Shown: piece after piece, positions 6,333 through 12,715 of the stretch | Position numbering within the stretch: the first letter of the stretch is position 1 | Layout: every line of letters begins with the position of its first letter | Assembly (NCBI RefSeq): GCF_030250645.1 | Contig: NZ_JASSVS010000010.1 | Location: forward strand, 1-64,000 | Origin: Marinobacter azerbaijanicus | GTDB lineage: Bacteria > Pseudomonadota > Gammaproteobacteria > Pseudomonadales > Oleiphilaceae | Direction: 5' to 3' | Length of the DNA stretch: 64,000 bases | The notes under the pieces: model-generated | The model's database searches: none | The model's input: only the letters and a program-made list of their open reading frames with translations | Told to the model about the DNA's origin: nothing | Position numbers and translations under genes: made by a program

Positions 6333-6629
6333 GTTCCCGAGCATGTACGCACGAAGCTGCCGCTCCTCTCGCATAACATAGAGAACGAAAACCCGCGGCT
6401 CATCCTCACGATAAAAAATGCGACACGGTGGAATCACTACCTCCCTGTATACCGAATCAGGGAGCTCTGGAGGAATCCGTCCGGATTGGGGAAAATCTTC
6501 CAAGCGCTCGGTCTTATCGAAAACTTCCTGGACCAGATGACTTGCGGCAACAGGATTATCCAGAGCAATGTACTCAGCGATGGCATCCAGTTCTTGAAGG
6601 GCAGGCTCCGTCCAGATTACTTCAGCCAT
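6327..6629 (-). CDS. parE: RelE/ParE-superfamily toxin, integron cassette
   Basis: This 100-residue protein is the toxin of a type II toxin-antitoxin pair. It begins VIWTEPALQELDAIAEYIAL, followed by FPQSGRIPPEL and YREVVIPPCRIFYRED, the standard ParE/RelE order. Members either block gyrase or cleave ribosome-bound mRNA, and the sequence alone does not decide which. It overlaps the upstream antitoxin gene by 13 bases and its stop codon is inside the attC box. Confidence 0.85.
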   Translation of the reverse strand: MAEVIWTEPALQELDAIAEYIALDNPVAASHLVQEVFDKTERLEDFPQSGRIPPELPDSVYREVVIPPCRIFYREDEPRVFVLYVMREERQLRAYMLGNS

Positions 6630-6874
6630 TTACTCATTTTCTCCCTGGCCTCACTTTGGCTGTACGTTCTTCCCTCAAGTACAGCACGCTCCCCCCGTGA
6701 GAGCCCCTCAAGCAGCTCAAGTCGGCGCTGCATAAACTCGTAATCCTGCACATCGACAAGGTATGCGGATGGCTGACCATGCTCCGTGATCAGTATCGGC
6801 TCTTTAGACAAGTGCAGATCTGCCAGAATCTTTGTGGCTTGGCGCTTGAGGTTCGTAACAAGCTCAACTTTCAT
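6617..6874 (-). CDS. Phd/YefM-family antitoxin
   Basis: The product is 85 residues. The N-terminal half (KRQATKILADLHLSKEPILI then TEHGQPSAYLVDVQDYEFM) is the DNA-binding fold of Phd/YefM antitoxins, and the C-terminal half is the charged tail that neutralises the toxin. It precedes and overlaps the ParE-like toxin gene, the usual order. A near-perfect palindrome at 6899-6918, 25 bases before the start codon, is the likely site for autoregulation. Confidence 0.85.
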   Translation of the reverse strand: MKVELVTNLKRQATKILADLHLSKEPILITEHGQPSAYLVDVQDYEFMQRRLELLEGLSRGERAVLEGRTYSQSEAREKMSKWLK

Positions 6875-6898
6875 GGGCTCACCCTGAATCAGACTAAT

Positions 6899-6918
6899 AG
6901 TGACACTATAGTATCACT
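6899..6918 (-). promoter_or_regulatory. operator palindrome of the phd-parE cassette
   Basis: AGTGACACTATAGTATCACT is a 20-bp inverted repeat with one mismatched pair. It lies 25 bases upstream of the antitoxin start and overlaps the likely -10 region, as expected for an antitoxin-toxin autorepression site. Confidence 0.6.
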
Positions 6919-6937
6919 TTTCAGGTGGGGCAATCAC

Positions 6938-7015
6938 AGCTAACGCCCGCCATCACCGGTGACAAAACCAGAGCGAAGCGGAGGTTTCGGCATCCGGTGC
7001 ATGGCCTGGTTACAC
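6938..7015 (-). repeat. attC: attC recombination site
   Basis: AGCTAAC (6938-6944, then GCC) and GTTACAC (7009-7015) bound the site. The inner arms CATCACCGGTGACAAAACC and GGTTTCGGCATCCGGTG are partly complementary. Confidence 0.8.
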
Positions 7016-7025
7016 CTCAATTTGG

Positions 7026-7313
7026 TCAGTGCAGCTGACTAAAAACTTCCGGGTGTTGCTCAGCAATACGCAGAAGCGCAACTGCAGGACCCTGCGGTTC
7101 GCGCCGACCCTGTTCCCAATCCTGAAGGGTTCGCACACTCACGCCCATAAGACCGGCAAATGCTGACTGCGACATGTGCAATTTCAGCCTGATCTCTTTG
7201 GGCGGTGAAGGTTCTGAAAGCTCATGCGTTCGTAGAGCCAATTTACCCTTCTTGAACTGCTTGATTTCATTGATACCATCAAGAATCTCTGCCCCAAGGT
7301 TCCTGTCACCCAT
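7026..7313 (-). CDS. higA: HigA-2-type antitoxin (XRE helix-turn-helix)
   Basis: This 95-residue antitoxin carries an XRE-type helix-turn-helix in its second half: KLHMSQSAFAGLMGVSVRTL then QDWEQGRREPQGPAVALL. The order and C-terminal EQHPEVF resemble HigA-2 of Vibrio cholerae, which is also an integron cassette antitoxin. The gene overlaps the 3' end of the toxin gene by 8 bases; as in other hig loci, the toxin gene comes first. Confidence 0.88.
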   Translation of the reverse strand: MGDRNLGAEILDGINEIKQFKKGKLALRTHELSEPSPPKEIRLKLHMSQSAFAGLMGVSVRTLQDWEQGRREPQGPAVALLRIAEQHPEVFSQLH

Positions 7314-7617
7314 TTTTGATTGCCTCCGCTATCTGCTTGAGCGTATGGCCAGGAATGCTGGCGCGCTCTGATTTACTGTACAGCGTGAGCATCCATATCT
7401 CGTGGTCAGACTTCTTCCAGTAATAAATTGCTCTGATGCCACCGCTCTTTCCAGAACCCGCTGGTGCCCATCGAACCTTACGAACACCACCCGATCCCTT
7501 GATCAAATCTCCGGCATCCGGCTTCTGCAAAAGGTAGGTTTGAAGCCCACGGTATTCCTCATCCGTGAGGTAGTTCGGCAATAGCTTGGTGAACGTTGAG
7601 GTTTCGATGAATAGCAT
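7306..7617 (-). CDS. higB: HigB-2-type mRNA interferase toxin
   Basis: The product is 103 residues. MLFIETSTFTKLLPNYLTDE then YRGLQTYLLQKPDAGDLIKG and GGVRKVRW...GGIRAIYYW follow the HigB-2/RelE pattern of ribosome-dependent mRNA cleaving toxins. ATG 7617 is preferred to an in-frame TTG at 7623. A perfect TACGGC-GTT-GCCGTA palindrome lies just upstream at 7628-7642. Confidence 0.88.
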   Translation of the reverse strand: MLFIETSTFTKLLPNYLTDEEYRGLQTYLLQKPDAGDLIKGSGGVRKVRWAPAGSGKSGGIRAIYYWKKSDHEIWMLTLYSKSERASIPGHTLKQIAEAIKNG

Positions 7618-7627
7618 TGCCAAAATA

Positions 7628-7642
7628 TACGGCGTTGCCGTA
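7628..7642 (-). promoter_or_regulatory. candidate HigA operator
   Basis: TACGGCGTTGCCGTA is a perfect inverted repeat with 6-base arms and a 3-base centre, 11 bases upstream of the higB start. It is placed where the HigBA complex would repress its own promoter. Confidence 0.5.
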
Positions 7643-7667
7643 CGAGCGTCAAGGCCAGATCAGTGAG

Positions 7668-7772
7668 GTGTAACGCCGTTGTTCAGTGGCAGCCTTGGCA
7701 GAGCGAAGCGGCGACAAGGCTGCCCGGTGGAGGCCCGTCAGGGCCGGAACGAACTGCAACTATTTGTTAGAG
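7668..7772 (-). repeat. attC: attC recombination site (long)
   Basis: GTGTAAC (7668-7674, then GCC) and GTTAGAG (7766-7772) bound a 105-bp site. The inner inverted arms GGCAGCCTTG and CAAGGCTGCC are perfectly complementary, followed by CCGGTGGAGGCCCG...GGGCCGGAAC. The last codons and stop of the membrane protein gene are encoded by this attC. Confidence 0.8.
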
Positions 7773-8101
7773 GCATTTGGGCTCGGCTTATCTCGCAATA
7801 TGAATTCAGTAATCAAGTTTGCACCGATTGCCGCTATCACTGCAGGCCCAATGTAAATCCAAATACCAACTGTGTGTTGAGCCTCTTTAAGGGTCTCCTT
7901 CTCACTGCCTTCTGCCAGCTTATGACTTATAAAGCTTTCCAACACGCCCAGGCCACCAGCTAGAAATCCTGCAATGGCGATAATCACAATGCCGAAAAAC
8001 CAGAGACCGTGATATTTCGGCTTTGCTTCCTTATATATGAGAACCACTACGAATAAGGGCAGAACGCCCATCGCCATCGATATTGAACTCGAGATATCCA
8101 T
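7760..8101 (-). CDS. small membrane protein of unknown function, integron cassette
   Basis: The product is 113 residues with three predicted membrane helices (about 8-24, 34-54 and 83-102) separated by short charged loops. No family was recognised. Its last five residues (NASNK) come from attC sequence. It lies between two complete attC sites as a single-gene cassette, directly behind the TA cassette next to attI. Confidence 0.6.
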   Translation of the reverse strand: MDISSSISMAMGVLPLFVVVLIYKEAKPKYHGLWFFGIVIIAIAGFLAGGLGVLESFISHKLAEGSEKETLKEAQHTVGIWIYIGPAVIAAIGANLITEFILRDKPSPNASNK

Positions 8102-8142
8102 AAATCTTTGAACTTTCCCTCTTTAAATTGAACGGCAGCAGC

Positions 8143-8220
8143 CTCTAACGCGAAGCTTTGCGGCAATTTTGGAGCCGCGAAGCGGTGGAAAAATTGTCCG
8201 GCAACAGCGACTGGTTATGC
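8143..8220 (-). repeat. attC: attC recombination site
   Basis: CTCTAAC (8143-8149, then GC) and GTTATGC (8214-8220) bound the site. The arms CTTTGCGGCAATTTTGGAGC and CGAAGCGGTGGAAAAATTGT are related. Its right box GTTATGC is identical to the box at the attI junction, as expected for a cassette inserted there. Confidence 0.8.
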
Positions 8221-8221
8221 A

Positions 8222-8485
8222 TTATTCATAGTGGCTCCAGAGCCTGAGGACTTTCACCACTTGCTCGTCCTCCAGCACTTGGTAGACCAGACGGTGCTGA
8301 ATATTGATTCGGCGTGAATAGGCCCCCGCAAGATCACCAATGAGCTTCTCAAACGGAGGCGGCTTGCGGTATGGATCTTCCGCTATCAGCGCTAAAAGTT
8401 CCTGGGCCTTTGGTTTGAGGCCGCTGGAGGCCAACTTCTTTGCATCTTTCTGGGCTTGCTTGGTGTAAACCAACTTCCATGTCAC
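8222..8485 (-). CDS. yoeB: YoeB/Txe-family toxin, attI-proximal cassette
   Basis: This 87-residue toxin is an mRNA interferase of the YoeB family. It shows VYTKQAQKDAKKLASSGLKP, later PFEKLIGDLAGAYSRRINIQ then HRLVYQV, and ends RLWSHYE, where the C-terminal His-Tyr pair is the hallmark of the catalytic end. It overlaps the yefM stop by 4 bases (ATGA), so translation is coupled. Confidence 0.93.
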   Translation of the reverse strand: MTWKLVYTKQAQKDAKKLASSGLKPKAQELLALIAEDPYRKPPPFEKLIGDLAGAYSRRINIQHRLVYQVLEDEQVVKVLRLWSHYE

Positions 8486-8724
8486 CAGTCCAGCTCCTCA
8501 TCGCATTCATCTACAGGGGTATCCATCCCCTCACGAATCGACTCCCGCATACCTGGTACGGAGAGCAGGTAAAGTGTTTCCTGAATTGCAGACCAGTCTT
8601 CTTCGGAAACCAGAACGGCTTTGTTCCGTTTACCCATGATGACGATTGGTTGGTGGGACTCGGCGGTCTCGTCAATCAACCGATATAGGTTGCTGCGCGC
8701 CTCAGTTGCTGTGATTCCGGTCAT
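8482..8724 (-). CDS. yefM: YefM-family antitoxin
   Basis: The product is 80 residues. ITATEARSNLYRLIDETAES followed by PIVIMGKRNKAVLVSEEDW is the N-terminal DNA-binding half of YefM, and the acidic C-terminal tail would wrap the toxin. It is the first gene of the array, 73 bases inside the attI junction. An inverted repeat with GTAC cores at 8763-8788 is the likely operator. Confidence 0.93.
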   Translation of the reverse strand: MTGITATEARSNLYRLIDETAESHQPIVIMGKRNKAVLVSEEDWSAIQETLYLLSVPGMRESIREGMDTPVDECDEELDW

Positions 8725-8762
8725 GACGCACCTCTTGTGTGTTCAACTTGCAACCAAGTGTA

Positions 8763-8788
8763 CGCCTTTGAGTACGTACGTCAAGGCG
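8763..8788 (-). promoter_or_regulatory. operator-like inverted repeat of yefM-yoeB
   Basis: CGCCTTTGA-GTACGTAC-GTCAAGGCG forms an imperfect inverted repeat with near-complementary 9-base arms around a GTACGTAC centre. YefM operators elsewhere are built on similar GTAC-containing palindromes. Confidence 0.55.
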
Positions 8789-8796
8789 AACGTCTC

Positions 8797-8803
8797 GCAT
8801 AAC
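8797..8803 (-). other. attI: attI/cassette junction
   Basis: GCATAAC (minus strand GTTATGC) is the last core box before the integrase gene. It separates the first cassette from about 210 bp of non-cassette DNA in front of divergent intI. The attI site itself must extend from here toward intI, but its further binding sites and a Pc promoter could not be identified with confidence in 8804-9011. Confidence 0.6.
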
Positions 8804-8941
8804 AGCAATTGGACTGATGTCTCAGTGATTGCGAAACTTTGACCGCTTCATGATTACGGCCATTTCAAACACAAGAACTCGACCCAAAAATTTATAAATC
8901 AGAAGCTTAGCCCACCTTTTGCAACGTTACCATGCAATCAT

Positions 8942-8989
8942 TTGACATCTGTGATCTGTGCCACCAATAATACTGTTTAAATATACAGT
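8942..8989 (+). promoter_or_regulatory. SOS-regulated promoter of the integron integrase
   Basis: TTGACA (8942-8947) and AATAAT (8966-8971), 18 bases apart, form a good sigma-70 promoter. Directly downstream is a LexA box with CTGT (8973-8976) and ACAG (8985-8988) separated by 8 AT-rich bases, the consensus spacing. LexA control of integrase genes is well known in integrons. A ribosome binding site AAGGAG (8998-9003) precedes the ATG at 9012. Confidence 0.8.
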
Positions 8990-9011
8990 TTTTTGGCAAG
9001 GAGCCTCATCA

Positions 9012-9272
9012 ATGCATGGAAAGCAGCCCCGCTTACGTGATCAGGTACGCGCAGTCATTCGGGTGAATCACTACAGCATTCGTACTGAACAGACCTACTG
9101 GTACTGGATTCGCTATTTCATTCGCTTTCACAAAATGAAACATCCTCGGGAGATGGGCCCGAGGGAGGTTAATGAATTTCTTACGTGGTTGGCACTGCAT
9201 CGCAATGTTGCTGCACCAACGCAAACTCAAGCTCTGAACTCGCTGGTGTTCCACTTGGCTAGGGGGGCGTAG
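9012..9272 (+). pseudogene. intI: integron integrase IntI, truncated after the N-terminal domain
   Basis: The first 86 residues match the N-terminal SAM-like domain of integron integrases: RLRDQVRAVIRVNHYSIRTE, then QTYWYWIRYFIRFH, HPREMGPREVNEFLTWLA and TQTQALNSLVF. A full IntI has about 320 residues. The catalytic domain with its Arg-His-Arg-Tyr residues and the IntI-specific insert are absent, and the frame stops at 9270-9272. The following 70 bases hold no integrase remnant before the PfkB gene, so the 3' three quarters was deleted. The orientation, divergent from the cassettes, is as in functional integrons. Confidence 0.85.
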
Positions 9273-9342
9273 CACCAAGGATGATTCGTCGCGGCAATAC
9301 ACCGGGTAGGGTTGGTGAATCTCCCTTTCGAGGCCTCAATCA

Positions 9343-10236
9343 ATGAACAAACCCATACTGATCATCGGTGGTGTCTCTGTAGACACCGTCATCCAGCTTG
9401 ATGCGCTGCCACAGCCTGTTCCGCAGACCATCTGGCCAAAGGAAAGCTACAGAACCCTGGGCAGCACCGGCGCTGGCAAGGCACTGAACCTGTCGGCTCT
9501 GGGGCTCCCGGTGATACTGCACTCGCTCCTGGGGCGGGACCAGGAGGCGGGCCTTGCCCGCAGTGCCCTGAGCGTGCCGGGAATCGAGCTGTTGGTTGAA
9601 ACAACCGATGCCCCTACCGAGCAGCATGTGAACCTGATGGACCCGCACGGCGGGCGGGTGTCCATTTTCATCCAACCACCGGCCGAACCGGCAACGGTGG
9701 ACTGGGCCCCGGTGTGCGCGGCCATGGAGAGCTGTGAGCTGGTGGTGGTGAACATACTGGGCTACGCCAGGCCCGCGCTGGCATTGGCCAGGAGCGCGGG
9801 CAAGCCGGTGTGGACCGACCTGCACGATTACGACGGCCACAACCCCCACCACCAGCCGTTTATTGGTGCCGCCAGCGTGATTTTTCTGTCCAGTGACAAC
9901 CTGGCGGACTATCGCGGTTTCATGGAGAAGATGATTGATCAGGGCAAGGAGCTGGTGGTGTGCACCCATGGTGCCCAGGGCGCCACCCTGTTGAATCGCG
10001 AGGGGGTGTGGCTGGAACAGGCGGCGTTGCCGGTTGACCGGGTGCGCGACACCAATGGCGCAGGAGATGCCTTCTTCAGCGGCTTTCTCAGTGGTTACCT
10101 TGCCGGGGAAAGCCTGCCAACCTGCCTGAAGCTCGGTGCCGCGTGCGGCGCACTCTGCGTTACGTCACGCTCACTGGCAGCACAGAACCTGAGCCTCCAG
10201 CGGCTTTACGACCATTTACAGGCCGGTGGCTGGTAG
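9343..10236 (+). CDS. PfkB-family carbohydrate kinase
   Basis: The product is 297 residues, the usual length for the ribokinase/PfkB fold. These enzymes use ATP to phosphorylate sugars or nucleosides. The N-terminal PILIIGGVSVDTVIQLDALP and the C-terminal signature DTNGAGDAFFSGFLSGYL, carrying the catalytic Asp and anion hole, are intact. GAGG lies about 9 bases before the ATG. It is the first chromosomal gene beyond the integron and converges on the LOG gene, overlapping by 31 bases at the 3' ends. The substrate cannot be assigned. Confidence 0.85.
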   Translation: MNKPILIIGGVSVDTVIQLDALPQPVPQTIWPKESYRTLGSTGAGKALNLSALGLPVILHSLLGRDQEAGLARSALSVPGIELLVETTDAPTEQHVNLMDPHGGRVSIFIQPPAEPATVDWAPVCAAMESCELVVVNILGYARPALALARSAGKPVWTDLHDYDGHNPHHQPFIGAASVIFLSSDNLADYRGFMEKMIDQGKELVVCTHGAQGATLLNREGVWLEQAALPVDRVRDTNGAGDAFFSGFLSGYLAGESLPTCLKLGAACGALCVTSRSLAAQNLSLQRLYDHLQAGGW

Positions 10237-10766
10237 TTTTTCAGGGCGGATATCAACGCTTCCGGCTGTTGCTCCACAATCACCATCTCCGCGTATTCGG
10301 GCTTGAGAAAGCCGGCGCCGGACATCTTGCGGATGAAGGCCAGCAGCTCGTCGTAATAGCCATCCACGTTATAGAAGGCACAGGGTTTGTTGTGATAGCC
10401 GAGCTGACCCCAGGTCCAGGCCTCGAAGATTTCGTCCATGGTGCCCGGGCCACCGGGCAGGGCCACGAAGGCGTCGGCCATATCCGCCATCAGCGCCTTG
10501 CGCTCGTGCATGGAGGCCACCACGTCCAGCCTGGTCAGGCCCTGGTGGGCCAGTTCCCGGTCGCGCAACGATTCGGGGATAACACCATACACTTCGCGGC
10601 CGCCGGCCAGCACGGCGTCGGCAACCACGCCCATCAGGCCTACATTGCCGCCCCCGAAAACCAGGTCAATGCCCTGGCTTGCCATGTAACCGGCAAACTC
10701 AGCGGCGGCTTCGGCAAACCGTTCGTCGTTGCCCCGGCTGGAACCACAAAAGACAGCGATTTTCAT
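10206..10766 (-). CDS. LOG-family protein (cytokinin-type nucleotide 5'-monophosphate phosphoribohydrolase)
   Basis: The product is 186 residues. It has the LOG Rossmann-like fold: IAVFCGSSRGND at the start, GGGNVGLMGVVADAVL, and the family signature ALPGGPGTMDEIFEAWTW with the conserved Arg and Glu region. Members cleave the N-glycosidic bond of nucleoside monophosphates; in bacteria that make no cytokinins the true substrate is often unclear. It lies divergent to the acetylpolyamine amidohydrolase gene and shares a short upstream region with it. Confidence 0.88.
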   Translation of the reverse strand: MKIAVFCGSSRGNDERFAEAAAEFAGYMASQGIDLVFGGGNVGLMGVVADAVLAGGREVYGVIPESLRDRELAHQGLTRLDVVASMHERKALMADMADAFVALPGGPGTMDEIFEAWTWGQLGYHNKPCAFYNVDGYYDELLAFIRKMSGAGFLKPEYAEMVIVEQQPEALISALKNYQPPACKWS

Positions 10767-10852
10767 GACGGATTCCTGTGAGTGGATTCATTGTTTGGTA
10801 TGTTGATCAACACAATGTCAGGCTTACCGAGATCAACACGGGTTATGTTCCC

Positions 10853-11887
10853 ATGAAAACTGTTTTTTCGCCGTTGCACAACCGCCGCACCGCCACCACA
10901 GAGCTGGACGGCGGTATTCTGATAGCGCCCCATGAAAAGCCTTCCCGGGCGGAAACCATACTCAGCCGGGTGAAACAGCAGCAGTTGGGGGACGTGCTGC
11001 CACCGCAGGAATTCGGCCTGGCCCCGGTGCTCCGGGTGCACACCCAGGACTACGTGGACTTCCTCCGCACAAGCTGGGAAGACTGGACGGCCGAGGGCAA
11101 GCCCGGTGAAGCCATTCCCGCGGTCTGGCCCGGCCGGGGCATGCGGCACCGGGTGCCGAAAGACATTGACGGCCGTCTGGGCTATTACAGTTTTGCCGCC
11201 GAAACCTCTATTACCGAAGGCACCTGGGAGGCGGCCTGCGCCTCAGCCGATGTTGCCCTGACGGCACAGGCACTGGTGGCCGGCGGCGAACCCGCGGCCT
11301 TCGCGCTGTGCCGCCCACCCGGCCACCATGCCCACGCCGATCTGTTCGGCGGCTACTGCTTCTTCAACAACGCCGCCATATCCGCCCAGGCCTTCCGCGA
11401 CCAGGGCGCCAGGCGGGTGGCTGTGCTGGATGTGGACTTCCACCATGGCAATGGCACCCAGAGTATTTTCTACCAACGTGACGACGTGATGACCATCAGC
11501 CTTCACGGCGACCCGGACCTGGTGTTTCCCCACTTTCTGGGATTCGAGGACGAAACCGGGGAAGGCCCTGGCGAGGGTTTCAACATGAACCTGGTCTACC
11601 CGCCCGGTACGCCCTTCGGCGTGTGGCGCGACGGGCTGGAAACAGCCTGTCGCAGAATCGAGGCCTACCAGCCAGACGCCCTGGTGATCGCCCTGGGCGT
11701 GGATACCTTCGAGCACGACCCCATCTCCTTTTTCAAGCTGACATCGGCAGACTACCTGTTGATGGGCGAACGGCTGGGGAAACTGAAGCTGCCTACCCTG
11801 TTTACCATGGAAGGTGGCTACGACGTGGATGCCATCGGTGTGAACGTGGTGAATGTGCTGCGGGGATTCGAAAGCGCCCGGCTATGA
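10853..11887 (+). CDS. aphA: acetylpolyamine amidohydrolase (histone deacetylase family)
   Basis: The product is 344 residues. This zinc enzyme of the arginase/deacetylase fold removes acetyl groups from polyamines such as acetylputrescine and acetylcadaverine. Key parts are CRPPGHHAHADLFGGYCFFN (catalytic His pair), VLDVDFHHGNGTQ (Asp and His zinc ligands) and ALGVDTFEHDP (third ligand). The Leu-Asp-Gly-Gly start and KTVFSPLH match the known enzyme, so ATG 10853 is preferred to the upstream frame at 10778. Its stop overlaps the stop of the convergent ygjV-like gene by six bases. Confidence 0.88.
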   Translation: MKTVFSPLHNRRTATTELDGGILIAPHEKPSRAETILSRVKQQQLGDVLPPQEFGLAPVLRVHTQDYVDFLRTSWEDWTAEGKPGEAIPAVWPGRGMRHRVPKDIDGRLGYYSFAAETSITEGTWEAACASADVALTAQALVAGGEPAAFALCRPPGHHAHADLFGGYCFFNNAAISAQAFRDQGARRVAVLDVDFHHGNGTQSIFYQRDDVMTISLHGDPDLVFPHFLGFEDETGEGPGEGFNMNLVYPPGTPFGVWRDGLETACRRIEAYQPDALVIALGVDTFEHDPISFFKLTSADYLLMGERLGKLKLPTLFTMEGGYDVDAIGVNVVNVLRGFESARL

Positions 11888-12436
11888 ACCGGTTTCTTTC
11901 AGTTCTTCAAACGCTTTGGGGTAACGGCGTTTCATGCGGGCAAGCCGGAAGATGGTGATGGCGTTGGTCACCACCACCATGCCTTCGGCCAGCGTGCCGC
12001 CCACCGAGCCGATAACGATGTTATTCAGCATCCAGGCAATGGCGGCAGCCATCAGCATCAGCCGCATGGGAATGCCGCGGAGCATGAACATGCCCACGGT
12101 CCCGAAGATGGCGGCGGCAATGGCAAAGTAATCCACCGGGCTGCGCCAGGTCAGCGCGGCCGCCACCAGGTTCACGGCCAGTACCGCCAGCATCACCTTC
12201 CAGCTACCGAGATGGCGCCGGGCCAGCATGATACGGCCAATCACCAGCAGGCTCAGTATGGCCGCTGTCCAGCTGCCAAACAGCGCAAACTGGGCTGCAA
12301 AGGCCACATTGGCGGATATCAGCAGCACCATCAGGCGGTCATCCCGCTTGCTGGCAAAGCCGGCAATGCAGAACCCCAGCGCGATCAGGCTGACGATCTG
12401 GCCCGCCATGTCGGTGTAGCTCATGCCCTCAAACAT
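11882..12436 (-). CDS. ygjV: YgjV-family inner-membrane protein
   Basis: The product is 184 residues with about five to six hydrophobic helices. Features such as QIVSLIALGFCIAGFASKRD and the C-terminal TNAITIFRLARMKRRYP fit the YgjV (Imp-YgjV) family of bacterial inner-membrane proteins, whose function is not established. Its 3' end overlaps that of the acetylpolyamine amidohydrolase gene on the other strand. Confidence 0.7.
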   Translation of the reverse strand: MFEGMSYTDMAGQIVSLIALGFCIAGFASKRDDRLMVLLISANVAFAAQFALFGSWTAAILSLLVIGRIMLARRHLGSWKVMLAVLAVNLVAAALTWRSPVDYFAIAAAIFGTVGMFMLRGIPMRLMLMAAAIAWMLNNIVIGSVGGTLAEGMVVVTNAITIFRLARMKRRYPKAFEELKETGS

Positions 12437-12466
12437 GGTGAACCATCAGTGATAACAGGGCGCGAA

Positions 12467-12676
12467 TCACCTTCTGCGGAAATCCGGGTCCGTCCAGCAC
12501 AGCGGCAGGGGCTCCCCGGACGGGAAGTTCAGAGTGGATTTCTCATAATCCTCCGGGTCCTGGGCCTCTTCACCAAAGTGCAGGCTGCCTTTCACTGTCG
12601 CTTCGTGGGGATCGAACAGCTTCCTGGTGTCCAGCACTTCAATCATGTGACCAGTCGATTTTTCGGCGAGAAACAT
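12467..12676 (-). CDS. small conserved hypothetical protein
   Basis: The product is 69 residues, soluble and acidic. It starts MFLAEKSTGHMIEVLDTRKL and contains a GEEAQDPEDYEKSTLNFPSG segment and a C-terminal CWTDPDFRRR. GGAGGGAGCT directly precedes the ATG. I recall similar small proteins in Pseudomonas and Marinobacter but know no function. It follows the choline transporter gene by 39 bases on the same strand and may be cotranscribed with it. Confidence 0.6.
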   Translation of the reverse strand: MFLAEKSTGHMIEVLDTRKLFDPHEATVKGSLHFGEEAQDPEDYEKSTLNFPSGEPLPLCWTDPDFRRR

Positions 12677-12715
12677 AGCTCCCTCCCGGGTTTCCGTGAT
12701 GATGTATGTGGCGAT

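Noticed and set aside
8804..8941. possible Pc promoter for the cassette array on the minus strand
   Set aside because: Elements such as TTGCAA and TATAAA occur but with wrong spacing, so no promoter is called.
1..9272. CRISPR array, prophage or genomic island explanation for the repeats and small genes
   Set aside because: The repeats are unequal, attC-like and each follows one gene; there are no equal spacers, cas genes, phage structural genes or tRNA attachment site. The integron explains the pattern.
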